Source: Cupriavidus sp. (lineage in GTDB: Bacteria; Pseudomonadota; Gammaproteobacteria; Burkholderiales; Burkholderiaceae). Taken from it: 14,984 nt of DNA. The DNA lies in assembly GCA_013362725.1 (NCBI GenBank), contig JABFVP010000180.1, forward strand, positions 1 through 14,984, given 5' to 3'. A model generated the notes under the pieces. It was not told the DNA's origin, ran no database searches, and saw only the letters and a list, made by a program, of their open reading frames with translations. Below are positions 6,845 through 13,437 of this stretch, in pieces (position 1 is the stretch's first letter; each line of letters opens with the position of its first letter). The position numbers and the translations under genes are program-made.

Positions 6845-6866
6845 GCGCCACCACCTCGTCCAGGCC

Positions 6867-7769
6867 ATGCCAAACCTGCCAACCGAAGACTTCCAGGACC
6901 AGCCGCTGGTGCGTATCGGCCAGGCCGATTCCTACCTGCTGCTGGCGCCGCAATACGGCGCGCGGCTGGTCCGCTGGGTGCACCGCGGGCAAGACCTGCT
7001 GTACTGGCCCGACGCCGCCGACTGGAGCCGCCCGGCCAAGATCCGGGGCGGCAATCCGCTGCTGTTCCCGTTTATCGGCCGGCATTTTGTCGACGGCAAC
7101 CCTGGGCAGTGGCGGGACGGGCAAGGGACGGTACATGCCCTGCCGCAACATGGCTTTGCGCGCGACCTGCCGTTCGCGATCAGCGCCATCGACGCGCACA
7201 CCGCCATCACCATGACGCTGCGCGACAGCGACGCCACGCGCGCCGGCTATCCGTTTGCCTTCGTGTTCGACGCGGTCTACACCTTGCTGCCCGACGGCCT
7301 GGAGGTGGCGCTGCGCACCACCAACCCCGGCACGCAGCGCCTGCCCTGTTATCCGGGCCACCACTTCTATTTCGCCCTGCCCCACGCGCAGCGCAGCGCG
7401 GCGTCGCTGGCGCTGCCCGACGCCGAGCGCATGCGCCAGCTGCCGGATGGCAGCCCGGGGCCAGCCGAGGCCGGCGAGTCGACCTACCAGCTGGACGATC
7501 CACGGCTGCAGGACACGTTCCACGTCTTCCGCGGCAGCCCTTCGGCGGAACTGGCCATGCCCGGCCGCCGCATCCGGTTCGAGCTCGACCTGCCCGGCAG
7601 TGCGCCGTGGCATGCCGTGACCACGTGGTCCGAGACGGAGAACTCGGACTTCTATTGCGTGGAACCGTGGGTTGGCCTGCCGGATGCCATCCACCACGGC
7701 CACGGCTTGCGCTGGATCGAGCCAGGGCAATCGGAAAGCGCGGTGTGCCGGCTGCGTGTGACGGGCTGA
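6867..7769 (+). CDS. aldose 1-epimerase (mutarotase) family protein
   Basis: A 300-residue protein of the galactose-mutarotase-like beta-sandwich fold. Enzymes of this family interconvert alpha and beta anomers of free sugars, or of hexose 6-phosphates in the YeaD branch. Residues consistent with the active site are His95 in QHGFARDLPF, His165/His166 in PGHHFYFAL and Glu266 in FYCVEPWVG; the last is the usual position of the catalytic base. There is no signal peptide, so it is cytosolic. The start follows the acetoacetyl-CoA synthetase stop by 22 bases with only a poor ribosome site, suggesting translation on the same message. The connection to acetoacetate metabolism is not obvious. The exact sugar substrate cannot be assigned. 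Confidence 0.85.
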   Translation: MPNLPTEDFQDQPLVRIGQADSYLLLAPQYGARLVRWVHRGQDLLYWPDAADWSRPAKIRGGNPLLFPFIGRHFVDGNPGQWRDGQGTVHALPQHGFARDLPFAISAIDAHTAITMTLRDSDATRAGYPFAFVFDAVYTLLPDGLEVALRTTNPGTQRLPCYPGHHFYFALPHAQRSAASLALPDAERMRQLPDGSPGPAEAGESTYQLDDPRLQDTFHVFRGSPSAELAMPGRRIRFELDLPGSAPWHAVTTWSETENSDFYCVEPWVGLPDAIHHGHGLRWIEPGQSESAVCRLRVTG

Positions 7770-7782
7770 TTCCGCCAGCCGC

Positions 7783-8160
7783 TCAGTGCTCGAAATCCAG
7801 CCCGCCGATCAGGATCCGCGGGTCGGCCTGCGACAGCGAGCGGAAATCGATCTCGCGCGGCTCCTGCCACGCGCGCAGCTTGGACGGCAGCGCCGCCAGG
7901 TAACCGGCAAAGCGCGCCTCGCCGCCCGCGGCGAACAGGCGCTGCACCTCCAGCCCGTCCCACGCCAGCGTGATATCCAGCGGATACGGATGACGGCGCA
8001 GCTCCGGCGGGCCTTCTGCGGTCATGCGCAGGCGCGGCGGCATCGCGGGGCCATCGGCAGGCAGTGGCTGGAGTTGCACGCGCCGGTGCTGCTGGCCGAT
8101 CGCATCGGCGATGCGCGGCAGGCATTCGGCTTCGAAGCGAGCAAAGAAATCTGTGGTCAA
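7783..8160 (-). CDS. small conserved-looking hypothetical protein, TTG start
   Basis: A 125-residue frame that I do not recognise. The protein starts MTTDFFARFEAECLPRIADAI, ends LIGGLDFEH, and has a mixed composition with an amphipathic N-terminal helix. It has neither a signal peptide nor a membrane segment nor a cysteine motif. The start codon is TTG at 8160; AGGA lies about ten bases upstream, and no ATG or GTG is available further out before a stop. Codon use resembles its neighbours, and the competing frames over the same bases encode repetitive Arg/Ala-rich shadow peptides, which supports this frame. It converges on the mutarotase gene with only 13 bases between the two stops and no terminator visible. 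Probably cytosolic; function unknown. Confidence 0.6.
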   Translation of the reverse strand: MTTDFFARFEAECLPRIADAIGQQHRRVQLQPLPADGPAMPPRLRMTAEGPPELRRHPYPLDITLAWDGLEVQRLFAAGGEARFAGYLAALPSKLRAWQEPREIDFRSLSQADPRILIGGLDFEH

Positions 8161-8329
8161 GGTGGGGGTGTCCTGACGTTGCGGGAGGGGTGGCGGCGCT
8201 CAAGGCCGTATGCGCGGTTTGCCAGCCACTATACGCCGGGCTCAACCGGCGGGCAGCGAGGGCAAACGCGACCTATCATCGGCAGCCATGGAGCCCTACA
8301 GGACTGAATGCGCCCCATCGGCCACTCGC

Positions 8330-8358
8330 TTGCGCTCCCCCGGGATCCCGCATAAAAT
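8330..8358 (+). promoter_or_regulatory. tRNA-Gly promoter
   Basis: TTGCGC (8330-8335) and TAAAAT (8353-8358) are separated by 17 bases. Transcription should begin near 8365, only about three bases before the mature 5' end of the tRNA at 8368, so the precursor would have almost no 5' leader. Confidence 0.65.
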
Positions 8359-8367
8359 CGCGGGTTC

Positions 8368-8442
8368 GCGGGCGTCGTATAATGGCTATTACCTTAGCTT
8401 CCCAAGCTAAAGACGTGGGTTCGATTCCCATCGCCCGCTCCA
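8368..8442 (+). tRNA. tRNA-Gly (anticodon CCC)
   Basis: A complete cloverleaf can be drawn. The acceptor arms GCGGGCG (8368-8374) and CGCCCGC (8432-8438) pair fully, followed by the discriminator T and an encoded CCA (8440-8442). The anticodon stem TTAGC/GCTAA encloses the seven-base loop TTCCCAA, giving anticodon CCC, which reads GGG. The T arm has GTGGG-TTCGATT-CCCAT. The variable loop is only four bases (AGAC). The terminator at 8457-8502 follows directly. The 3' half of tRNA-Gly genes is a known target for integrative elements, but no integrase or duplicated end is present here, so the site looks unoccupied. Confidence 0.97.
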
Positions 8443-8456
8443 CTTCCAGTCGAGAC

Positions 8457-8502
8457 AAGCCGCCTTTGCCACCGTTACGGTGATCTGCCCGGCGGCTTTT
8501 TT
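8457..8502 (+). terminator. intrinsic terminator after tRNA-Gly
   Basis: AAGCCGCC (8457-8464) pairs with GGCGGCTT (8491-8498), ending in a run of six Ts to 8502. The 26-base interior contains a second small hairpin, CACCG-TTA-CGGTG (8470-8482). The T-run ends six bases before the trmB start codon. Confidence 0.8.
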
Positions 8503-8508
8503 GTTGCC

Positions 8509-9294
8509 ATGCTTCCCCAAGACCCCAGCACCGGGCCGGCCGACGAGGCCGCGCCGGCAGACCGCGCCGCCGAGCCAGCGTCCGCCCCCTCTCCTGCCGA
8601 TCCAGAAGGCGTTGCGCATCCGCGCCGCATCCGTTCGTTCGTGCGCCGCGCGGGCCGGACGTCGACCGGGCAGCAACGTGCCATCGACGAAGTCGGGCCG
8701 CGCATGCTGGTCCCCTACGCGCCGCAGCCGCTGGACTGGGAGGCGACCTTTGGCCGCCAGGCGCCCTCGATCCTTGAGATCGGCTTCGGCATGGGCGAGA
8801 CCACCGCGCATATCGCCGGCCTGCGGCCGCAGGACAACTTCCTGGGCTGCGAGGTGCACGAGCCGGGCGTGGGCGCGCTGCTCAAGCTGATCGACGAGCG
8901 CGGCCTGTCCAATGTGCGGATCCTGCAGCACGATGCGGTGGAAGTGATCGCGCATATGCTGACCGACGACTGCCTCGACGGCGTGCATATCTACTTTCCG
9001 GACCCGTGGCACAAGAAGCGCCACAACAAGCGCCGGCTGGTGCAAGCGCCGCTGGTGAAGCTGCTGGCCGCGCGGCTGAAGCCGGGCGGCTATATCCACT
9101 GCGCCACTGACTGGGAAGAGTACGCGCACCAGATGGTGGAAGTGCTGTCGGCCGAGCCGCTGCTGGAGAACACCTCGGCGGCGCCGGACGGCTTTGCCGA
9201 GCGGCCGGACTACCGCCCCGTGACCAAGTTCGAGCGACGCGGCGTGCGGCTCGGGCACGGCGTGTGGGACGTGGTGTTCCGCAAGCGCGCTTGA
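8509..9294 (+). CDS. trmB: TrmB, tRNA (guanine-N7-)-methyltransferase
   Basis: A 261-residue SAM-dependent enzyme that makes m7G at position 46 in the variable loop of tRNAs. The SAM-binding motif is EIGFGMGE at 90-97, with Glu115 in GCEVHEPG; the class signature FPDPWHKKRHNKRR is at 163-176, and TKFERRG at 239-245 completes the tRNA-binding/catalytic set. The conserved core starts at RRIRSFVRRAGR (39-50), preceded by an Ala/Pro-rich, probably disordered extension of about 38 residues. The ATG at 8509 lacks a ribosome-binding sequence and is only six bases past the tRNA terminator T-run. Either it is translated inefficiently from read-through or a nearly leaderless transcript, or translation starts further in at a non-ATG codon. 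The gene converges on uppP. Confidence 0.94.
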   Translation: MLPQDPSTGPADEAAPADRAAEPASAPSPADPEGVAHPRRIRSFVRRAGRTSTGQQRAIDEVGPRMLVPYAPQPLDWEATFGRQAPSILEIGFGMGETTAHIAGLRPQDNFLGCEVHEPGVGALLKLIDERGLSNVRILQHDAVEVIAHMLTDDCLDGVHIYFPDPWHKKRHNKRRLVQAPLVKLLAARLKPGGYIHCATDWEEYAHQMVEVLSAEPLLENTSAAPDGFAERPDYRPVTKFERRGVRLGHGVWDVVFRKRA

Positions 9295-9313
9295 TCGCAG
9301 CGGGCGCGCAAAC

Positions 9314-9343
9314 AAAAAAGCGTGGCAGATGCCACGCTTTTTT
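9314..9343. terminator. bidirectional intrinsic terminator
   Basis: GCGTGGC (9320-9326) and GCCACGC (9331-9337) form a 7-bp stem with an AGAT loop. Six As precede it and six Ts follow it, so the element works on both strands between convergent trmB and uppP. Confidence 0.93.
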
Positions 9344-9366
9344 ATCGCCTGCGGTATGGCCCCTGC

Positions 9367-10248
9367 TCAGGCGTGCCAGGACACCAGCCCGGTGAACGCC
9401 GTCAGCAGCACCACGATGCCGAAGGCGATGCGGTACCACGCAAACGGCTTGAAGTCGTGCGTGGCGACGAAACGCAGCAGCCAGCGCACGCACAAGAACG
9501 CCGACAGGAAGGCGAAGACGAAGCCGACCGCGAAGATGCCCAGGTCATCGGCATCGAGCAGCGCGCGCGCCTTGTAGAGTTCGTACACCGTCGCGCCGAA
9601 GATGACCGGGATCGCCAGGAAAAACGAGAATTCGGTGGCCACCTGGCGCGACAGCCCGAACAGCATGCCGCCGATGATGGTGGCGCCCGAGCGCGAGGTG
9701 CCCGGCACCAGCGCGAAGCACTGCGCCAGCCCCACCTTGAGCGCATCGCGCCAGTTCAGGTCATCGACCGACTCGATGCGCGGCGCGCCGGCCTTGGCGG
9801 CTTCCAGCAGCGCATTGCCCTGCGGATGCGAGACCGTGCCGCGGCGCGCGTCGCGCCATTCGGCCAGCAGGATCACCACGCCCCCGACGATAAAGGCCAG
9901 CGCCACCGAAATCGGATTAAACAGGTGGGCCTTGATCCATTTGCCGAAGATAAACGCCAGCACGATCGCCGGCACCGACGCGATCACCACGTTGGCGGCA
10001 AAGCGCTGCGACAACGGGTCGTCGCGCAGGCCGCGCACCACCTTGCCGATGCGCGCGCGGAACTCCCAGCACACCGCCAGGATGGCGCCGAACTGGATCA
10101 CGATCTCGAAGATCTTGCCCTTCTCGTCGTTGAAGTCGAGCAACTGGCCGGCCAGGATCAGGTGGCCGGTGCTGGAAATGGGCAGAAATTCGGTCAGCCC
10201 TTCGACGATGCCGAGGATCACGGCCTTCAGCGCTAGTGCGATTTCCAT
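9367..10248 (-). CDS. uppP: UppP/BacA, undecaprenyl-diphosphate phosphatase
   Basis: A 293-residue polytopic inner-membrane enzyme that dephosphorylates undecaprenyl diphosphate to recycle the lipid carrier for peptidoglycan and other surface polymers; raised activity gives bacitracin resistance. Both signature motifs are present: EGLTEFLPISSTGHL at 16-30 (Glu16, Glu20, His29) and PGTSRSGAT at 182-190 (Arg186). Several hydrophobic helices fill the rest, notably around 46-62, 85-101, 113-129, 208-222 and 236-256. The ATG at 10248 is chosen because MEIALALKAVILG matches the usual N-terminus. A GTG 24 bases upstream (10272) is in frame, but it lies close to a hairpin and has no better ribosome site. 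The gene follows the lipoprotein gene on the same strand after 77 bases. Confidence 0.95.
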   Translation of the reverse strand: MEIALALKAVILGIVEGLTEFLPISSTGHLILAGQLLDFNDEKGKIFEIVIQFGAILAVCWEFRARIGKVVRGLRDDPLSQRFAANVVIASVPAIVLAFIFGKWIKAHLFNPISVALAFIVGGVVILLAEWRDARRGTVSHPQGNALLEAAKAGAPRIESVDDLNWRDALKVGLAQCFALVPGTSRSGATIIGGMLFGLSRQVATEFSFFLAIPVIFGATVYELYKARALLDADDLGIFAVGFVFAFLSAFLCVRWLLRFVATHDFKPFAWYRIAFGIVVLLTAFTGLVSWHA

Positions 10249-10278
10249 GCGGAACGAAAGAGACGTAGTCACGGGCGT

Positions 10279-10296
10279 GGTCCGGCGTGCCGGACC
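10279..10296 (-). other. hairpin between the lipoprotein gene and uppP
   Basis: GGTCCGGC (10279-10286) and GCCGGACC (10289-10296) are perfect inverted repeats around two bases. No T-run follows on the minus strand. It may reduce or stabilise uppP expression from an upstream transcript, or simply be a chance GC palindrome. Confidence 0.35.
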
Positions 10297-10325
10297 GCCC
10301 GCATTGTTGTTCGATGCGCCCCCGG

Positions 10326-10886
10326 TCAGGGGCGGTTGATCTTGACGTTGATGCCGTCGGGCAAAACGGTGATTGTACCGGGCTCGACGTGCGTGCCGGC
10401 AACGCGCAGCTGATCTTCGCGGAAGGTATAGAGCGGATAGCCCTGCAGCAGCTGCTCGGCCAGGATGCCCCCCAGCGCGTTGAGCTGGCGCGAGAACTGC
10501 GCGGGCATGCCCTGCACGTCGAAGCGTTTCACTTCCGGATCCTGCAGCACCACCGAGCGGGTGGGCTCGTCATAGCGCAACCCGCTGTCCAGCGCGAAGC
10601 GGCCGCTAAGCGCCTGGTTGAAGAAGAGCTTGTTGTCGATGGTGGCGTCGAATTGCACATTGACGCGGTTGCGCACCGAGTCCAGCGTCAGCTGCGGGTT
10701 GGTCAGCTGGATGTCGAACAGCTCCATGTAGCGCTTGTTGAACGGGAACTTGCGCTCCAGCGCCGCCTGCAGCTGGCTTTGCGAAAACGTGTACTCGCTG
10801 CGGAAGGCGCCGCAGGCGGCCAGCCCCACGGCCAGGGTGGCCGCGGCGGCAGCGGCGAGCCAGCGCCGTCGGGAAGTCCGGATCAT
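10326..10886 (-). CDS. DUF1439/YceB-like lipoprotein
   Basis: A 186-residue predicted lipoprotein. The N-terminus has a basic start (MIRTSRRR), a hydrophobic Ala-rich stretch, and a lipobox LAAC with the lipidated Cys25. The residue after the cysteine is Gly rather than Asp, so the Lol pathway would probably carry it to the outer membrane. The mature part resembles the YceB/DUF1439 family: a start of SEYTFSQSQLQAALERKFPF, a repeated beta-strand pattern (LTNPQLTLDSVRNRVNVQFDATI), and an ending of GTITVLPDGINVKI. This fold is thought to resemble lipid-binding BPI/SMP-type domains, but no function is established. GGAGG five bases before the ATG gives a convincing start. It sits between the YkgJ-like gene and uppP on the same strand and could share their transcript. 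Confidence 0.82.
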   Translation of the reverse strand: MIRTSRRRWLAAAAAATLAVGLAACGAFRSEYTFSQSQLQAALERKFPFNKRYMELFDIQLTNPQLTLDSVRNRVNVQFDATIDNKLFFNQALSGRFALDSGLRYDEPTRSVVLQDPEVKRFDVQGMPAQFSRQLNALGGILAEQLLQGYPLYTFREDQLRVAGTHVEPGTITVLPDGINVKINRP

Positions 10887-10946
10887 ATTGCCTCCGATTG
10901 CGGAATATCAGGTATGGATGCCAGGCGTCATGCCGCTCCGGGCCTT

Positions 10947-11231
10947 TCAGGCGTGCGCTTGCGGCGCGGTCAGGATCTCGAGCCGGGTCAGCCATTGCAG
11001 CGCCGCTTCGCGCGAATCGCCGCACATCTCGGCCGATGGCTTCAGGCCGCCGCAGAACGCGGGCCGCGCCGGGCTGCCGAACACCGCGCAACGCATATCC
11101 GGCAGCAGCTGCGCGCACGGCACGCCCGCCGGCTTGCCGTCCGGCATGCCGGGCAGCGGCGACGCGATCGACGGCGCGATACAGCAGGCACCGCAGCCCG
11201 CGCGGCAGGATAGGTCTGACCGGCAACTCAT
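10947..11231 (-). CDS. YkgJ-family cysteine cluster protein (UPF0153-like)
   Basis: A 94-residue protein dominated by cysteines: Cys3, 9, 13, 16, 17, 39, 48, 60 and 70. The CRAGCGACCIAPSI segment (9-22) followed by GMPDGKPAGVPC (28-39) is the recognisable signature of the YkgJ/UPF0153 family, thought to bind a metal ion (zinc or iron). The biological role of the family is not established. The ATG at 11231 is selected because the conserved region starts immediately after it; a longer frame back to 11354 reads through sequence with no family similarity. The ribosome site is poor. It is divergent from the TetR regulator and upstream of the lipoprotein gene by 60 bases. Confidence 0.87.
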   Translation of the reverse strand: MSCRSDLSCRAGCGACCIAPSIASPLPGMPDGKPAGVPCAQLLPDMRCAVFGSPARPAFCGGLKPSAEMCGDSREAALQWLTRLEILTAPQAHA

Positions 11232-11420
11232 GACGATGGCTCGGGATCCGCAGCCATTGAGGCTGCCAGTGCAAAGGCGACATTGTGCCCGAAGGGCCGC
11301 GGACCGCCTGTAAGAAAAGGAAAACGCCGTAAGCGCGGCGGGGGCTGGAAGCAAATTCGTGCCCCCTTCATCACATGTGGCGGATGGTTTTGTCGGACCC
11401 GCCTTGGTATATGCCCGTGC

Positions 11421-11449
11421 TTGACCCCTCGTAGGGCCTCATCTACATT
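11421..11449 (+). promoter_or_regulatory. promoter of the TetR-family regulator gene
   Basis: TTGACC (11421-11426) and TACATT (11444-11449) are 17 bases apart, predicting a start near 11456. The spacer contains a small inverted repeat, CCCT-CGT-AGGG (11426-11436), that could be part of an autoregulatory operator. This also rules out translation from the earlier part of the frame (11283 onward). Confidence 0.65.
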
Positions 11450-11513
11450 ACTGACCCACAAGTTATTAATTTTTTCGACGCCCCTCGTGCCCCGCAGTCT
11501 TCGCAAGCCCGCC

Positions 11514-12287
11514 GTGACCAAGCCACCCGACGATCCGCACAAGGACGCCGACAGCCCGCGCTGGAGCCGGCGCAAGGCGGCACGGCCGCAGGAACTGGTG
11601 GCGGCGGCGCTGGACCTGTTCGTCGAGCGCGGCTATGCCGCCACGCGGCTGGAAGACGTGGCCGCGGCGGCCGGCGTGTCCAAGGGCACGGTCTACCTGT
11701 ACTTCGCCAACAAGGAAGAGCTGTTCAAGTCGGTGGTGCGCGAGAACCTGGTGCCGGCCCTGGCGCGCGGCGCCGACCTGGTCGATGCCTACCAGGGCAG
11801 CACGCCCGAGCTGTTGCGCGAACTGCTGCGCGGCTGGTGGGGACTGATCGGCGCCACGCCGGTGGCGGGACTGACCAAGCTGATCATGGCGGAGTCGGCC
11901 AATTTTCCGGACATCGCCCGCTTCTATAACCAGGAAGTGATGATGCCGGGCGACGAGCTGTTCGCCAAGGTGCTGGCGCGCGGCGTGGCGCGTGGCGAAT
12001 TCCGCGCGCTGCCGGCCAACCCCACCACCACGCTGATCTGCGCGCCGCTGGTATTCCTGATGATGTGGCAGCGCGCGCTGCGCGCCACCGCCGAGAAAGA
12101 CATCGACCCCGAGGCCTTCCTCGATGGCCTGCTCGACACGCTGCTGTTCGGCCTGACCGCCGGCGAGGCCCGCGACCGCCCGCTGCCGCCGCAGCACGGC
12201 CCCTATATCTGGGAAGGGATCCGCGACGAGATGCTGGCGCAACGCCAGCGCGGAATGAGCCCGGAGGCGCCCGCAAGGTTAAAATAA
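11514..12287 (+). CDS. TetR/AcrR-family transcriptional regulator
   Basis: A 257-residue one-component regulator. The N-terminal helix-turn-helix is classical: AALDLFVERGYAATRLEDVAAAAGVSKGTVYLYFANKEELFKSVV at about residues 31-75. The remaining 180 residues form the helical ligand-binding/dimer domain, which gives no ligand clue. There is no ATG near the domain start. GTG at 11514 or GTG at 11487 are both compatible with the predicted transcript start near 11456; I use 11514 as the more conservative choice, and neither has a good ribosome site. The last 40 residues after the ligand domain are charged and Pro-rich. The gene immediately precedes the methyltransferase-rhodanese-TolC group and diverges from the YkgJ-like gene, so it may control itself and one of those flanks. 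Confidence 0.88.
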   Translation: MTKPPDDPHKDADSPRWSRRKAARPQELVAAALDLFVERGYAATRLEDVAAAAGVSKGTVYLYFANKEELFKSVVRENLVPALARGADLVDAYQGSTPELLRELLRGWWGLIGATPVAGLTKLIMAESANFPDIARFYNQEVMMPGDELFAKVLARGVARGEFRALPANPTTTLICAPLVFLMMWQRALRATAEKDIDPEAFLDGLLDTLLFGLTAGEARDRPLPPQHGPYIWEGIRDEMLAQRQRGMSPEAPARLK

Positions 12288-12305
12288 CGGGTTTGATAAG
12301 ACTGT

Positions 12306-12329
12306 CCGGCCGTGGCACCGCGCGGCCGG
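12306..12329 (+). other. GC-rich hairpin in the leader of the methyltransferase gene
   Basis: CCGGCCG (12306-12312) and CGGCCGG (12323-12329) form a perfect 7-bp stem with a ten-base loop. It lies 43 bases before the methyltransferase start. No T-run follows, and no convincing promoter is visible in the 84-base gap. Confidence 0.35.
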
Positions 12330-12371
12330 CGCACAGACCGACAGCGGTTGGCATTGGTAAGGAATGGCAAG

Positions 12372-13025
12372 ATGGATCTCGAAAAAGCCCGATTCAACAT
12401 GATCGAACAGCAAATCCGCCCGTGGGACGTGCTGGACCAGGAAATCCTGGACCTGCTGGCGGTGGTCAAGCGGGAGCAGTTCGTCCCGTCCGCGTACGCC
12501 TCGCTGGCGTTCGTCGACATGGAGATTCCGCTGCCCGCCGGGCAGAACATGCTGGCGCCGCGCGTCGAAGCCCGCATCCTGCAGGACCTGGCCGTGCGCA
12601 AGCATGAGACCGTGCTGGAAATCGGCGCCGGCTCCGGCTACATGGCCGCGCTGCTGGCCAACCGCGCCCGCCACGTGCTGACGGTCGACATCGTGCCCGA
12701 ACTGGTCGAACTGGCCCGCGCCAACCTGGCCAGCGCCGGCGTCACCAACGTCGACGTCGCCGAAGGCAATGCGGCGGACGGCTGGGCCGCCGCCGCACCC
12801 TATGACGTGATCTGCATCTCCGGCTCGCTGCCGGCGATTCCGCCGTCGATCCTGGCGCAGGTGAAGGTGGGCGGTCGCATCGCCGCCTTCGTCGGCGAAC
12901 TGCCGGTGATGGAAGCGCGCCTGGTCACGCGCGTGTCCGAGACCGAGTACCAGGTCGTCAACCTGTTCGAGACCGCGGTCAAGCCCCTGCAGGGCGCGGC
13001 CCGGCCCTCGCAATTCCAGTTCTGA
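12372..13025 (+). CDS. protein-L-isoaspartate O-methyltransferase family protein
   Basis: A 217-residue class I SAM methyltransferase most similar to protein-L-isoaspartate methyltransferases, which repair isomerised Asp/Asn residues. SAM motif I is VLEIGAGSGY at 81-90, followed by VDIVPELVELA at 105-115, GNAADGW at 132-138 and a VKVGGRI turn near 164-170. The N-terminal KARFNMIEQQIRP also matches the family. The segment where canonical enzymes have the conserved ISQPYIVA substrate-binding loop instead reads AGQNMLAPRVEAR (56-68), so the enzyme may not act on isoaspartate. The start at 12372 has AAGGA eight bases upstream. It is followed after 12 bases by the rhodanese gene, so co-expression is likely. 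Confidence 0.85.
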   Translation: MDLEKARFNMIEQQIRPWDVLDQEILDLLAVVKREQFVPSAYASLAFVDMEIPLPAGQNMLAPRVEARILQDLAVRKHETVLEIGAGSGYMAALLANRARHVLTVDIVPELVELARANLASAGVTNVDVAEGNAADGWAAAAPYDVICISGSLPAIPPSILAQVKVGGRIAAFVGELPVMEARLVTRVSETEYQVVNLFETAVKPLQGAARPSQFQF

Positions 13026-13037
13026 GGACATACCGCC

Positions 13038-13361
13038 ATGCAGGTCATTCAAGCGACCGAACTGGCCCAGTGGCTGGCCGACGCCAGCCGCGCCAGGCCG
13101 GTCCTGCTCGACGTGCGTGAAGGCTGGGAGGTGCAGACCTGCGCCCTGCCCGGCATCACCCACATCCCGATGCGCGACATCCCGGCGCGCGCCGCCGAGC
13201 TCGACGAAGACGCCGACATCGTCTGCATCTGCCATCACGGCGCACGCAGCATGCAGGTGGCGGCCTACCTGGAGCGCCAGGGCTACGGCAAGGTCTACAA
13301 CCTGACCGGCGGCGTCGACGCCTGGGCCAGCCAGGTCGACCCCGCCATGCCGAAGTACTGA
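13038..13361 (+). CDS. single-domain rhodanese-like sulfurtransferase
   Basis: A 107-residue rhodanese-homology protein of GlpE/PspE size, expected to carry sulfur as a persulfide on its active-site cysteine. The catalytic loop CHHGARS occupies 65-71 with Cys65, preceded by the central strand DIVCI. LLDVREGWEVQTCALPGITHIPM (23-45) is the usual N-terminal motif, and GYGKVYNLTGGVDAWA (82-97) the C-terminal motif. There is no signal peptide, so it is cytosolic. GAGGA is nine bases before the ATG and the methyltransferase ends 12 bases upstream, which supports an operon. The physiological sulfur donor and acceptor are not indicated. Confidence 0.93.
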   Translation: MQVIQATELAQWLADASRARPVLLDVREGWEVQTCALPGITHIPMRDIPARAAELDEDADIVCICHHGARSMQVAAYLERQGYGKVYNLTGGVDAWASQVDPAMPKY

Positions 13362-13406
13362 CGCGGCAGGCCAGCGCAGCAATACGAAGAAGAAACGACT
13401 GTCGGC

Positions 13407-13422
13407 CGCGGCGCCCGCCGCG
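13407..13422 (+). other. hairpin in the rhodanese-tolC gap
   Basis: CGCGGCG (13407-13413) and CGCCGCG (13416-13422) are inverted repeats immediately before the tolC ribosome site at 13429-13433. No T-run follows. It may modulate tolC translation, but GC palindromes are frequent by chance here. Confidence 0.3.
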
Positions 13423-13437
13423 CCACCTGGAGGTGTC

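Noticed and set aside
5647..7215. 522-codon plus-strand frame overlapping the acetoacetyl-CoA synthetase gene
   Set aside because: It is the shifted frame of a real gene and is almost entirely Arg/Ala/Pro-rich; its upstream ligase motifs belong to the other frame.
8368..8442. tRNA-Gly as the edge of an integrated element
   Set aside because: No integrase, no repeated tRNA 3' end and no change in gene style downstream; the next gene is housekeeping trmB.
11321..11340. intrinsic terminator on the minus strand upstream of the YkgJ-like gene (CGCCG/CGGCG followed by TTTT)
   Set aside because: The stem is only five base pairs with a six-base loop, and no transcript on that strand needs ending there.
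13424..13435. hairpin sequestering the tolC ribosome site (CACCT-GG-AGGTG)
   Set aside because: The two-base centre leaves at most four pairs with a four-base loop, too weak to argue for regulation.
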